Shown one piece after another: positions 14,149 through 22,940 of a DNA stretch of 64,000 nt. Origin of the DNA: Variovorax sp. OV700 (GTDB taxonomy: Bacteria; Pseudomonadota; Gammaproteobacteria; Burkholderiales; Burkholderiaceae_C). A program made the position numbers and the translations under genes. How positions within the stretch are numbered: position 1 is the first letter of the stretch; every line of letters begins with the position of its first letter. Location of the stretch: NCBI RefSeq assembly GCF_900099805.1, contig NZ_FNDR01000015.1, positions 100,437-164,436 on the forward strand. Reading direction: 5' to 3'. Under the pieces are notes generated by a model, which saw only the letters and a program-made list of their open reading frames with translations, was not told the DNA's origin and searched no databases.

Positions 14149-15432
14149 ATGCCGCTTACCGCTCTTTTTCCCGATCGCGCATCCGAGGCGCCGGCAGCGC
14201 GCGTTCCTGGCTTGCCAGTGGCAAAGCCCGCGCCCATTCCTGCGCAGAAACCGCTGCGCATCCGCGACGACGCGCAGGCCCTGGAGATTGCGTGCGAGCT
14301 CGCTGTCGACTTTGCGGGGGGCGCTGCGGCGCGCGATCGCGAGCGGCGCCTGCCCTGGGCCGAGCTGGAGCGCTTCACCGCCAGCGGCCTCTGGGCGATC
14401 ACCGTGCCGCGCGAGCACGGCGGCGCTGGCGTTTCGTTGCGCACGCTGGCGGAGGTGATCGCCATCATCTCGGCCGCCGACGGCTCGCTCGGCCAGATTC
14501 CGCAGAACCACTACTACGCACTGGAGGTGCTGCGCGTCGGGGGCACCGAGGCCCAGAAAAGCTTTTTCTACCGCCGCGTGCTCGAAGGCGAGCGCTTCGG
14601 CAATGCGCTCGCGGAGATCGGCCACAAGGACTTCAAGCGTCGCACGCGCCTGCAGGAGGAAGGCGGCAGCCTTCAGATCGACGGGCAGAAGTTCTATTGC
14701 ACCGGTGCGCTCTTCGCGCACTGGATTCCCACGCTGGTCGCGGCACAGGAGGGCGCCCGCGAAGTGACCAAGCTCGCCTTCGTGCCGCGCCGCGCCGAGG
14801 GCGTGAGCATCGTGGACGACTGGGACGGATTCGGCCAGCGCGTGACGGGCAGCGGCTCGGTGCGCTTCGAGGGGGTGCAGATCGACCCGGCCTGGGTCAT
14901 TCCCTTCCTGGCCTCCTTCGAGCGGCCCACCACCATCGGCCCGTTCGCGCAGCTGCTGCATGCGGCCATCGACTTGGGGCTGGGGCGCGGCGCCTTCGAG
15001 GCCACGCTGCCCTTCGTGCGCGAACGCGCCCGGCCATGGATCGATGCCGGTGTGGAACGCGCCAGCGAAGACCCGCTCGCGATCCAGCTGACCGGCGAGG
15101 TGGCGGTGCGCCTGCGCGCTGCCGAGGCCTTGCTGCGCCGCGCCGCCCGCTTCGTCGAGGCGGCCCAGCGCGCACCCGGCGAGCACAGCGTGGGCGCGGC
15201 CTCGATCGCGGTGGCCGAGGCCCGCGTGCTGAGCACCACCGCCTCGCTCGACGCCGGCAACCGCCTGTTCGAGCTGGCCGGCACCAGCGCCACGCTCGAC
15301 GGCCTGGGCCTGGACCGCTTCTGGCGCAACGCGCGCACCCACACGCTGCACGACCCGGTGCGCTGGAAGTACCACCACATCGGCAACTACCACCTCAACG
15401 ACCGCCTCCCGCCGCGGCACGGCGCCCTGTGA
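14149..15432 (+). CDS. sfnB: SfnB-family sulfur acquisition flavoenzyme (copy 2)
   Basis: The 427-residue protein is a tandem paralogue of the preceding gene. The two share the RERRLPW, SAADGSLGQIPQNH, GFGQR and RNARTHTLHDPVRWK blocks, and the DNA is almost identical over short stretches (for example the GCGCGATCGCGAGCGGCGCC at about 13046 and 14331). The first 45 residues differ. It likely oxidises a related organosulfur compound using FMNH2 from MsuE. Two copies in tandem suggest either different substrate ranges or a heteromeric enzyme. Confidence 0.88.
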   Translation: MPLTALFPDRASEAPAARVPGLPVAKPAPIPAQKPLRIRDDAQALEIACELAVDFAGGAAARDRERRLPWAELERFTASGLWAITVPREHGGAGVSLRTLAEVIAIISAADGSLGQIPQNHYYALEVLRVGGTEAQKSFFYRRVLEGERFGNALAEIGHKDFKRRTRLQEEGGSLQIDGQKFYCTGALFAHWIPTLVAAQEGAREVTKLAFVPRRAEGVSIVDDWDGFGQRVTGSGSVRFEGVQIDPAWVIPFLASFERPTTIGPFAQLLHAAIDLGLGRGAFEATLPFVRERARPWIDAGVERASEDPLAIQLTGEVAVRLRAAEALLRRAARFVEAAQRAPGEHSVGAASIAVAEARVLSTTASLDAGNRLFELAGTSATLDGLGLDRFWRNARTHTLHDPVRWKYHHIGNYHLNDRLPPRHGAL

Positions 15433-15480
15433 GCGCCGGGCCTCTTTCTTCCCTCTTTCGTTCTTTCTTCGGAGTCTCTC

Positions 15481-16341
15481 TTGAGCCGTTTCTCATCGCT
15501 TCCCGCCGCGCTGTCCCGGCGCCGCCTGCTGCAGCTCGCCTCGGCCGCCGCCACGGGCAGTGCAGGCCTGCCCGTTTTCGCGGCCCTCAAGGAGCACCCC
15601 GGCACCACCAAGGTCCTGAAGGTTGGCGTCACGACCGGACCGCATGAGCAGACCTTCGAGGTCGTCAAGCGCGTGGCCGAGCGCGACTACGGCCTCAAGA
15701 TCCAGATCGTCCCCTTCACCGACTACAGCCGGCCCAACGCCGCGCTGGATGCTGGCGACCTGGATGCCAACAGCTTCCAGCACCGGCCCTTCCTCGCGGC
15801 GCAGGTGCGTTCGCGCGGCTACAAGATCGTGGGCTTCGGCCGCACCTGGATTGGGCCGATCGCGATCTATTCGCGCAAGTACAAGGCCTTCAAGGACCTG
15901 CCGGAGGGCGCGAGCATTGCCATTCCCAATGACCCGTCGAACGAAAGCCGGGTGCTGTTGCTGCTGCAGAAGGCCGGCGTCATCAAGCTCAAGAGCGGCA
16001 TCGACCCGATCGCGGGCATCAATGCCACGCCGCGCGACATCACCGAGAACCCCCGGAAGTTCCGCTTCGTCGAGATCGAGGCCGCCCAGCTGCCGCGCAC
16101 CCTCGACGACACCGACGCCTCGGCCGTCAATGCCGACTATGCCAACAAGGCCGGCCTCAATCCGGCCCGGGACGGCATCCTGGTCGAGGACAAGGAAGGT
16201 CCCTACGCCTGCCTGATTGCGGTGCGCGAGCAGGACAAGGAGCAGCCCTGGGTCGGGCAGCTCGTCAAGGCCTACCAGACCGACGAGGTGCGCGACTTCA
16301 TCGTCAAGACCTTCGCCGGCGGCGTGCTGCCGGCGTTCTGA
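15481..16341 (+). CDS. MetQ/NlpA-family substrate-binding protein
   Basis: The 286-residue protein has an RRRLLQLAS twin-arginine-like signal (13-21) and no lipobox cysteine, followed by the NlpA/MetQ fold: KVLKVGVTTGPHEQTFEVV at about 43-61 and DANSFQHRPFL at 97-107, the signature DxNxFQH. The start codon is TTG at 15481, supported by GGAG about 7 bases upstream. MetQ proteins bind methionine for MetNI, but no MetN or MetI gene lies in the window. Placed between sfnB and a DszA-like monooxygenase, it may bind a methionine-like or sulfone compound. Confidence 0.88.
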   Translation: MSRFSSLPAALSRRRLLQLASAAATGSAGLPVFAALKEHPGTTKVLKVGVTTGPHEQTFEVVKRVAERDYGLKIQIVPFTDYSRPNAALDAGDLDANSFQHRPFLAAQVRSRGYKIVGFGRTWIGPIAIYSRKYKAFKDLPEGASIAIPNDPSNESRVLLLLQKAGVIKLKSGIDPIAGINATPRDITENPRKFRFVEIEAAQLPRTLDDTDASAVNADYANKAGLNPARDGILVEDKEGPYACLIAVREQDKEQPWVGQLVKAYQTDEVRDFIVKTFAGGVLPAF

Positions 16342-16342
16342 C

Positions 16343-17713
16343 ATGGCGCAGAAGAACCAGATTCTGCTCAACGCATTCAACATGAACTGCGTAGGCCACA
16401 TCAACCACGGCCTGTGGACCCATCCGCGCGACCGCTCGCTCGAGTACAACACGCTCGAATACTGGACCGACATGGCGCGAACCTTGGAACGGGGCCTCTT
16501 CGACGGCCTGTTCATTGCCGACATCGTGGGCGTCTACGACATCTACCAGCACAACGTCGACGTGACGCTGCGCGAGTCGATCCAGTTGCCGGTGAACGAC
16601 CCGCTGCTGCTGGTGTCGGCCATGGCGGCGGCAACCCGGCATCTGGGCTTTGGCGTCACCGTCAATCTGACCTACGAGCAGCCTTACCTGCTGGCGCGGC
16701 GCTTCTCGACGCTGGACCATCTCACGCGCGGACGCATCGGCTGGAACATCGTCACCGGCTATCTCGACAGCGCCGCGCGCGCGATGGGCCTGGCGAAGCA
16801 GATCGCGCATGACGAGCGCTACGAACGGGCCGACGAGTACCTGGAAGTGCTCTACAAGTTGTGGGAGGGAAGCTGGGAAGATGCAGCCGTGCGGCGCGAC
16901 AAGGCCGCGCGCGTGTTCGCGGACCCGGCCCGGGTGCACAAGGTGCGGCACGAGGGCCGGTACCACCAGGTCGAGGGGTATCACCTGGCTGAACCCTCGC
17001 CCCAGCGCACGCCTGTGTTGTTCCAGGCTGGCAGTTCGGGCCGTGGCCAGCGCTTTGCCGCGCGGCATGCCGAGTGCGTCTTCATCTCGCCGCCCAGCAA
17101 GGAAGCGGCGCGCAAGAGCGTGCAGGCGCTGCGGGAGCAACTGGTACTGGCCGGCCGGCGTCCCGACGACGTCAAGGTGTTCGTCGGTGCCGCGGTGGTG
17201 CCGGGCGCGAACGCGAAGGAGGCGCAGGGAAAGTACGCGGACTATCGGCACTACGCGAGCCGCGAGGCGGGCTTGGCCCATTTCTCTGCCAGCACCGGCA
17301 TCGACTACGCGCGCTACGACCTGGACGAACCGATCGACTACGGGAAGACCAATGCCATCGAATCGGCCACCCGCACCGCCGAGCAGCAGGGCTGGACGCG
17401 CCGCAAGCTGCTGGACCTTTTCGAACTCGGTGGGCGCTATCCGGCCATCGTCGGCGATGCGTCGCAAGTGGCGGACGAACTGCAGTCGTGGATCGACGAG
17501 ACCGGCGTGGATGGCTTCAACCTGAGCCGTACCGTGGTGCCCGAGAGCTATGAGGATTTCGTGGACCTAGTCGTGCCCGAGCTGCAGAACCGTGGCGTCT
17601 ACAAGACCGCCTATGCCGAGGGCAGCCTGCGGCGCAAGTTGTTCGACGCCGGCGACCGGCTGCCCGCACGTCACACCGCAGCGCAGTTCCGTCATGGCGC
17701 CGGCGAAACCTGA
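16343..17713 (+). CDS. LLM-class flavin-dependent monooxygenase, NtaA/SnaA/DszA family
   Basis: The 456-residue protein is of the long NtaA/DszA type (DszA is about 453 residues). Visible features are the N-terminal LNAFNMNCVGHINHGLW, FDGLFIADIVG (about 55-65), the RIGWNIVTGYLDSAARAMG block (about 133-151) and LFQAGSSGRGQRFAARHAE (about 229-247), all diagnostic of this subfamily. It uses FMNH2 and O2 to cleave C-S or C-N bonds. The ATG at 16343 follows the receptor stop by 1 base. Its stop TGA is immediately followed by the stop of the minus-strand gene (TGATCA at 17711-17716), so no room remains for a terminator. Confidence 0.9.
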   Translation: MAQKNQILLNAFNMNCVGHINHGLWTHPRDRSLEYNTLEYWTDMARTLERGLFDGLFIADIVGVYDIYQHNVDVTLRESIQLPVNDPLLLVSAMAAATRHLGFGVTVNLTYEQPYLLARRFSTLDHLTRGRIGWNIVTGYLDSAARAMGLAKQIAHDERYERADEYLEVLYKLWEGSWEDAAVRRDKAARVFADPARVHKVRHEGRYHQVEGYHLAEPSPQRTPVLFQAGSSGRGQRFAARHAECVFISPPSKEAARKSVQALREQLVLAGRRPDDVKVFVGAAVVPGANAKEAQGKYADYRHYASREAGLAHFSASTGIDYARYDLDEPIDYGKTNAIESATRTAEQQGWTRRKLLDLFELGGRYPAIVGDASQVADELQSWIDETGVDGFNLSRTVVPESYEDFVDLVVPELQNRGVYKTAYAEGSLRRKLFDAGDRLPARHTAAQFRHGAGET

Positions 17714-18934
17714 TCAACTTTCGGTCCGGGTCCCCACTGCCCAATAGAAGGTCGGTCGGGTCCCGTTGAGCGCGTGGTCACCGACCGTGCGCGCCTTGTA
17801 GATCACCGGGTTGTGCGAGGCCAGCGTGCGCGCGTTGCGCCAGTGGCGATCCAGCCGCCGGTCTTCCTGCAGCGCCGAGGCACCCCCGATGTCGAACAGG
17901 CGCGTCGCAGCGTTCAGCACGGTGTCGACGATGCCCACCTGCGCCTTGGCGGTGCGCAGCTCCACGTCGACGATCAGGCTTTCGGGAACGGGCTCGCCAC
18001 GCTGGCGCAGGCGGTCGATGTCGCCCAGTCCGCGAGCCACTGCGGCCACGGCCGCTGCCGCCGTGAAGGCCGCGCTGGAAAGCTGCCCCACCACTTGCTG
18101 CACCAGAGGATCTTCCCGCGGTGTGGTGCCGCTGCCGTGGCTGTACACGCGCTTGCGCGGCTGCACGAAGGCCACTGCGTCGCGTTCGATCGCGCGTGCA
18201 ATGCCGGCCAGCGTGGCCAGGTGGGTGAGCTGGAAATGGGCGGTGAGCGGCGTGGGCCGTTCGCGGTCGTAGGACAGCACATGGCCTGGCTCGACAGCGA
18301 CGCGGCGAAAGCGCGTGGTGCCCGACCCGGTCAGGCGCTGGCCGAAACCGCGCCAATCGTCGATGCGCTCCACGCCGCGCGCCTCCGCGGGCACGAGCAC
18401 CAGCACGCGGCCTTGCTTGCTCGTGTCGTCCGCGCGCTGGGCTGTCACGGGAATCCAGTCGGCGTAGAGAGTGCCTGTGCTGTAGTACTTGTCGCCATCG
18501 AGCAGCCAGCCTTTGCCGTCACGCGTGAGCTTGGTCTGCAGCGTGCCCACCTCGGCTTCGCCCAGCTCGGTGGTGGCATTGCCGAAGATCGCGCCGTCGG
18601 CGGCGCGCCGCAGCCAGGGTGCATGCAGTTCGGGATCGATCTCGGCGTAGAGCCGTTCGATGAAACCGAAGTGCGCGCGCAGGATCTGCGGAAGGTTGGA
18701 ATCGGCAGCGCCAAGCTCGATGAGCAAGTCGAACAGCTGCTCGACCGAGGCGCCAAGGCCGCCGTGGGCGAGCGGCACGCGCAACGCGCCGAAGTTCGCG
18801 TCGCGCAGCCAGGTGACGGCATCGTAGGCCAGTGCGCGCTCGTTCTCGCGTTGGGCGGCATGTTCGGCGATGCGGGCGAACACGGGGCGGAAGCGCTCGG
18901 CGAGTTGTTCGTAGGCAGGGGGTTGCGGGGGCAT
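17714..18934 (-). CDS. DszC/SfnB-like flavoenzyme of the acyl-CoA dehydrogenase fold
   Basis: The 406-residue protein shows the SfnB/DszC-type blocks: FGALRVPLAHGGLGAS (about 50-65), LDGDKYYSTGTLYADWIPV (about 145-163), GFGQRLTGSGTTRF and a C-terminal RHWRNARTLASHNPVIYKA. It is the last gene of the minus-strand organosulfur operon, next to an LLM monooxygenase, and would supply the S-oxidation step to that enzyme's C-S cleavage. The ATG at 18934 is used. A GTG at 18973 overlapping the upstream stop (GTGA) would add 13 residues and couple translation; the choice is not settled. It is a more distant relative of the two SfnB copies. Confidence 0.86.
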   Translation of the reverse strand: MPPQPPAYEQLAERFRPVFARIAEHAAQRENERALAYDAVTWLRDANFGALRVPLAHGGLGASVEQLFDLLIELGAADSNLPQILRAHFGFIERLYAEIDPELHAPWLRRAADGAIFGNATTELGEAEVGTLQTKLTRDGKGWLLDGDKYYSTGTLYADWIPVTAQRADDTSKQGRVLVLVPAEARGVERIDDWRGFGQRLTGSGTTRFRRVAVEPGHVLSYDRERPTPLTAHFQLTHLATLAGIARAIERDAVAFVQPRKRVYSHGSGTTPREDPLVQQVVGQLSSAAFTAAAAVAAVARGLGDIDRLRQRGEPVPESLIVDVELRTAKAQVGIVDTVLNAATRLFDIGGASALQEDRRLDRHWRNARTLASHNPVIYKARTVGDHALNGTRPTFYWAVGTRTES

Positions 18935-18969
18935 GAACGATGGCGGAACAAGAAAGGTGGGGAACGCGG

Positions 18970-20334
18970 TCACGCGATAGCGGCCGGATGCGCTTGGCGG
19001 GCCGAATGCGCGCGATGCACGGGCCGCTGCAAACCCAGGTGCTCGCGCAGCGTTCGGCCTTCGTACTCGGTGCGGAACAGGCCGCGCCGCCGCAGCTCGG
19101 GCAGCACGAGCTCGATGAAGTCGTCCAGCCCGCCCGGGAACCACGGCGCCATGATGTTGAAGCCGTCCGCGCCGCCTTCCTCGAACCACTGCTGCAGCTG
19201 GTCGGCAATGCTGGCGGGCGTGCCCACCACCTGCTGGTGGCCGCGCGCGCCGGCAATGCGCAGATAGAGATCCCGGATGCTGAGGTTTTCGCGGCGCGCC
19301 AGGTCCAGCAGCAGCCGTTGGCGGCTCTTGGGGCCGTTGGTTTCCGGCAGTTCGGGCAGCGGGGCGTCGACCGGCAGGCTGGAGAAGTCGAAGCCTCCGA
19401 TCACGTTCGACAGCAGCGACACGCCGACCACCGGATGCACGAGTTCCTGCAGTTGCTCGAACTTCTCCTCGGCCTCTGCCTGCGTGCGGCCGACCACCGG
19501 GAAGATGCCGGGCATGATCTTCACCTCGTCGGGGTGGCGGCCATGGCGTGGCAGCCGGCCCTTGACGTCGGCGTAGAAGGCCTTCGCCTCCTCGACGGTC
19601 TGATGCGCGACGAAGATCACTTCGGCCGTGCGCGCGGCAAGGTCCCGGCCTGCTTCCGAAGCACCGGCCTGCACCACCACCGGCCGTCCCTGCGGCGAGC
19701 GCGCGACGTTGAGCGGACCGCGCACCGAGAAGTGCGCGCCCTTGTGACCCAGCACGTGCAGCTTGTGCTCGTCGAAGTAGAGGCCGCTTGGCTTGTCGCG
19801 CACGAAGCTGTCGTCCTCCCAGCTGTCCCACAAGCCCGTGACCACGTCGTGGAATTCGGCCGCGCGCTCGTAGCGCAGCGCGTGCTCGAAATGCTCGTCG
19901 CGGTTGAAGTTCTGCGCCTCGCCGGTGCCGCTGGAGGTCACCAGGTTCCAGCCCGAGCGCCCGCCGCTGATCTGGTCGAGTGAAGCGAACTTGCGCGCTA
20001 CGTTGAAGGGCTCGTTGAAGCTCGTCGACACCGTGGCGATGAGCCCGATGCGCTCGGTCAGCGCCGCGATGGCGGAGAGCAGCGTGAGCGGCTCGAAGTG
20101 GTCGGCGCGTGCCGTGCGCGAGAGCGAAGGCAGGTCGCTGTTGCGCACGCCAACGGAATCGGCGAGGAAGACGGCGTCGAACTTGGCCGCTTCCGCCTTC
20201 TGCGCGAGCTCGACGTAGTGGCGAAAGTTGCTCCCGGCATCGGCCTGCGCGCCTGGATGGCGCCAGGCCGCGATGTGGTGGCCGGTCTGCATGAGGAAGG
20301 CGCCGAGCTTGAACTGGCGCGTGGATGAAGCCAT
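18970..20334 (-). CDS. LLM-class flavin-dependent monooxygenase, NtaA/SnaA/DszA family (second copy)
   Basis: The 454-residue protein carries the same diagnostic blocks as the plus-strand copy: FDAVFLADSVGVR (about 50-62), GGRSGWNLVTSSGTGEAQNF (about 121-140), VVVQAGASEAGRDLAARTAE (about 218-237) and TPASIADQLQQWFEEGGADGF near 370-390. It should use reduced FMN to cut the C-S bond of a sulfonate, sulfone or thioether. The ATG at 20334 was picked at the point where homology begins; the open frame continues upstream over the ATPase. It sits between the transporter ATPase and the DszC-like gene. Confidence 0.9.
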   Translation of the reverse strand: MASSTRQFKLGAFLMQTGHHIAAWRHPGAQADAGSNFRHYVELAQKAEAAKFDAVFLADSVGVRNSDLPSLSRTARADHFEPLTLLSAIAALTERIGLIATVSTSFNEPFNVARKFASLDQISGGRSGWNLVTSSGTGEAQNFNRDEHFEHALRYERAAEFHDVVTGLWDSWEDDSFVRDKPSGLYFDEHKLHVLGHKGAHFSVRGPLNVARSPQGRPVVVQAGASEAGRDLAARTAEVIFVAHQTVEEAKAFYADVKGRLPRHGRHPDEVKIMPGIFPVVGRTQAEAEEKFEQLQELVHPVVGVSLLSNVIGGFDFSSLPVDAPLPELPETNGPKSRQRLLLDLARRENLSIRDLYLRIAGARGHQQVVGTPASIADQLQQWFEEGGADGFNIMAPWFPGGLDDFIELVLPELRRRGLFRTEYEGRTLREHLGLQRPVHRAHSARQAHPAAIA

Positions 20335-20375
20335 GGGGCGAATGCCTTGGAAAAAAGGGGAAGGGGTTGCGGCGC

Positions 20376-21239
20376 TCACCACGCCAGCTGCAGCCGCTGC
20401 GGCAGGCCGGCTTCGGCCGATTTGGGTTGTTGCGGCGCGGCGACCGGTGCGCGATCGGCACCGACGTCGAGGAAGTCGCTGAGCACGTCGTCGCGCAAGG
20501 CGATGAAGGCCGGGTCGCTTCGGTTGCGCGGGTGCGGCAGGTCGACCTCGACCGTGCGCCGGATGCGGCCGGGCGAGGGCTGCATCACCACCACGCGATC
20601 GCCGAGAAAGACGGCTTCCTCGACATCGTGGGTCACCAGCAGCATCGTGATGCGCTCCTTCTGCCAGATGCGCTGAAGCTCGTTCTGCAGCCGCGAGCGT
20701 GTGAGCGCATCGAGCGCGCCGAAGGGCTCGTCGAGCAGCAGCACGCGCGGCCGGTTCACCAGGCCGCGCGCGATGGCAACGCGCTGCGCCATGCCGCCGG
20801 AGATCTGGTGCGGCCAGGACTTCTCGAAGCCCTCGAGCCCGACCAGGGCGACGTGCTCGGCCACCCGTTCGCGCTTCTCCTTGGCGCTGAAAGGCGCATT
20901 GCGCAGGCCCACGGCGATGTTCTGCTCCACCGTGAGCCAAGGGAAGAGGCGGTGGTCCTGGAACACGATGCCGCGCTCGCGGCCGGTGCCCGAGATCGGT
21001 TCGCCATCCAGCAGGATTTTTCCCTCGTACTGCGCATCGAGGCCGAGGATGAGTCGCAGCAGCGTGGACTTGCCGCACCCGCTGGCACCGACGATGCTCA
21101 CGAAGCGGCCAGCCGGAACATGCAGGTCGATGCCTTCGAGCACCTGCAGTTCGCCGCCGCTGGCCTGCGTGTTCGCATAGCGCTTGCCGAGGCCGCGAAT
21201 GTCGAGTTCGTTGGAGGGGTTCGCGAGGAGGGAGGTCAT
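20376..21239 (-). CDS. ABC transporter ATP-binding protein, SsuB/TauB family (second importer)
   Basis: A 287-residue ATPase with Walker A GASGCGKST (about 55-63), Q-loop VFQDHRLFPW (about 93-102), signature SGGMAQRV (about 147-154), Walker B VLLLDEPFGALD (about 166-177) and H-loop LLVTHDVEEAV. The C-terminal tail of about 60 residues holds the Ssu-type extension. It follows the two permease genes on the same strand, with 25 bp between, and precedes the monooxygenase by 41 bp. It energises import by the heterodimeric permease encoded upstream. Confidence 0.92.
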   Translation of the reverse strand: MTSLLANPSNELDIRGLGKRYANTQASGGELQVLEGIDLHVPAGRFVSIVGASGCGKSTLLRLILGLDAQYEGKILLDGEPISGTGRERGIVFQDHRLFPWLTVEQNIAVGLRNAPFSAKEKRERVAEHVALVGLEGFEKSWPHQISGGMAQRVAIARGLVNRPRVLLLDEPFGALDALTRSRLQNELQRIWQKERITMLLVTHDVEEAVFLGDRVVVMQPSPGRIRRTVEVDLPHPRNRSDPAFIALRDDVLSDFLDVGADRAPVAAPQQPKSAEAGLPQRLQLAW

Positions 21240-21264
21240 GGGAGGAAAGTTCTTTCTGCGTCGT

Positions 21265-22077
21265 TCATGCGCGCCCGGTCCAGCGCGCCAGGCGGCGCTC
21301 CAGCGCGCGGGCCGAGGCGTTCATGAGCCAGCCGACGAGGCCGATCACGAACATGCCGAAAATGACCAGGTCCATCTGGAAATGCTCGCTGCCCTCGATC
21401 AGCGTGTTGCCGATGCCGCGGCCGGCCACCAGCAGGTATTCGGCGCCGATGGTCGCGAGCCAGGAATAGATGAGCGCCAGGTAGACGCCCGTGAAGATCG
21501 AGGGCAGGGCGGCCGGCAGCACCACCTGCGTGACGGTCTGCCAGCGCGTGTAGCCGTAGACGCGTGCCACCTCGAGCAGGCCGGCCGGTGCGGTGCGAAT
21601 GCCGTCGCAGGTGTTGACCACCACTGGCACCAGCGCGGCCAGCGAGAGAAACACCACCTTGGCCACGTCGCCGAGGCCGAACCAGACAGAAATCAGCGGA
21701 ATCCACGCGAACAGCGAGATCTGCTTGAAGGTGTTGAAGCTCGGGCCGACGATACGGTTGAAGAGCGGCGACAGCCCCAGCAGCGCACCGAGTACGAGGC
21801 CCGACGCGGTGCCGATCAGAAAGCCCGTCGCTTCGCGAGCCAGGCTGGCGCTGAGGGCGCGCCAGAGACGTCCGCTCGCCACCTGGTCGACCGCGGTGTC
21901 GAAGACCTTGGCCGGCGAGACCAGCAGCGCCGAGTTCACGACATCGAGCGACGACAGCAGCCACCACAGCACGACCGCCGCCACAGGCAGCACGAAGCCG
22001 CGCCAGCGGCTGCGCTGCTCCGGCCGAAGGGGCTGCACGGCGGCCAGCTCGGCCGCGTCCCGCGTGGCCGTGCTCAT
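21265..22077 (-). CDS. ABC transporter permease, SsuC-like (subunit B)
   Basis: The 270-residue protein has about six membrane segments (first at VLPVAAVVLWWLLSSL, about 29-44) and the family EAA loop EVARVYGYTRWQTVTQVVLPAALPS (about 168-192; shortened here, key G and the PAALPSIFTG end are present). The start at 22077 overlaps the stop of the other permease (ATGA). Two non-identical SsuC-like permeases in one operon suggest a heterodimeric channel, in contrast to the usual SsuC homodimer. Confidence 0.88.
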   Translation of the reverse strand: MSTATRDAAELAAVQPLRPEQRSRWRGFVLPVAAVVLWWLLSSLDVVNSALLVSPAKVFDTAVDQVASGRLWRALSASLAREATGFLIGTASGLVLGALLGLSPLFNRIVGPSFNTFKQISLFAWIPLISVWFGLGDVAKVVFLSLAALVPVVVNTCDGIRTAPAGLLEVARVYGYTRWQTVTQVVLPAALPSIFTGVYLALIYSWLATIGAEYLLVAGRGIGNTLIEGSEHFQMDLVIFGMFVIGLVGWLMNASARALERRLARWTGRA

Positions 22078-22940
22078 CGCGCGGCTCCGCCGGGTTGGCG
22101 CTGGTGCACCGCGGTTTCGAGGCGGTCGAGCAGGCGGTCGATGGCATAGCCGATGGCGCCCACCACGATCACGGCCGCCATCACCAGGTCGAGCTGGAAC
22201 AGCTGCCGCCCATAGACGATGAGGTAGCCCAGCCCTTCGCTGGAAGCCACCAGCTCCACCACGACCAACGAGAGCCAGGCCTTGGTGAAGCCCAGCCGCA
22301 CGCCGGTGAAGAGCGTGGGCACGGCGTGTGGCAACACGATCTCCAGCACCTGCTGGCGCCGGGTGTAGCCGTAGACCTGGCCGACTTCGCGCAGCGCGAA
22401 TGAGGTCTGCCGAAAGCCCTGCAGCGTGTTGAGCGCCACCGGCACCAGCGCCGCCTTGGCGATGAGGATGTACTTCAGCGGTTCGCCGATGCCCACGATC
22501 AGCAGCACGAACGGCAGCCAGGCCAGCACCGGGATCTGCACCAGCGCATTGAAGGTGGGCAGCACATAGGCCTCGAAGCTGCGCGACAGGCCCATGGCCG
22601 AGCCCAGCGCCAGTCCCAGAAGTGTTCCGGCCGCGAAGCCGACCCCCACGCGCGTGAAACTGGTGCTCACGTGCAACCAGAGATCTCCGCTCGTGGCCAG
22701 GTCGCGCAGCGTTTCCCACACGAACTGCGGCGGCGGCAGCACCTGCGGCGAGATCCAGCCCTGCTCGGCGCCCGTGTACCAGAGCGCGAGCAGGGCAATG
22801 GGCAGCAGCCAGGGGAGCGCGCGATCGCCGATGCGGCGCCAGGGCAGCCGCGCCAGCACTGGCACGAACGTGCGCGCCGCGGACGCGGGCGCACCTTCGC
22901 GCGGACGCAAGACAGCCGCCAATTCTGCTTCCGCGCTCAT
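22074..22940 (-). CDS. ABC transporter permease, SsuC-like (subunit A)
   Basis: The 288-residue protein has a 45-residue cytoplasmic N-terminus followed by six hydrophobic segments (first LPWLLPIALLALWYTGA, about 42-58) and an EAA loop with the YGYTRRQQVLEIVLPHAVP pattern (about 187-205). It resembles its partner encoded downstream in layout, including the shared YGYTR motif. It overlaps the receptor gene by 4 bp at its start and the partner permease by 4 bp at its stop, so the transporter subunits are translationally coupled. Confidence 0.88.
   Translation of the reverse strand: MSAEAELAAVLRPREGAPASAARTFVPVLARLPWRRIGDRALPWLLPIALLALWYTGAEQGWISPQVLPPPQFVWETLRDLATSGDLWLHVSTSFTRVGVGFAAGTLLGLALGSAMGLSRSFEAYVLPTFNALVQIPVLAWLPFVLLIVGIGEPLKYILIAKAALVPVALNTLQGFRQTSFALREVGQVYGYTRRQQVLEIVLPHAVPTLFTGVRLGFTKAWLSLVVVELVASSEGLGYLIVYGRQLFQLDLVMAAVIVVGAIGYAIDRLLDRLETAVHQRQPGGAAR

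Noticed and set aside
17714..20461. A 915-codon open frame on the minus strand spanning two genes
   Set aside because: Its 3' half is the DszC-like gene, but the upstream half lies out of frame over the real LLM monooxygenase; a fusion protein is not supported.
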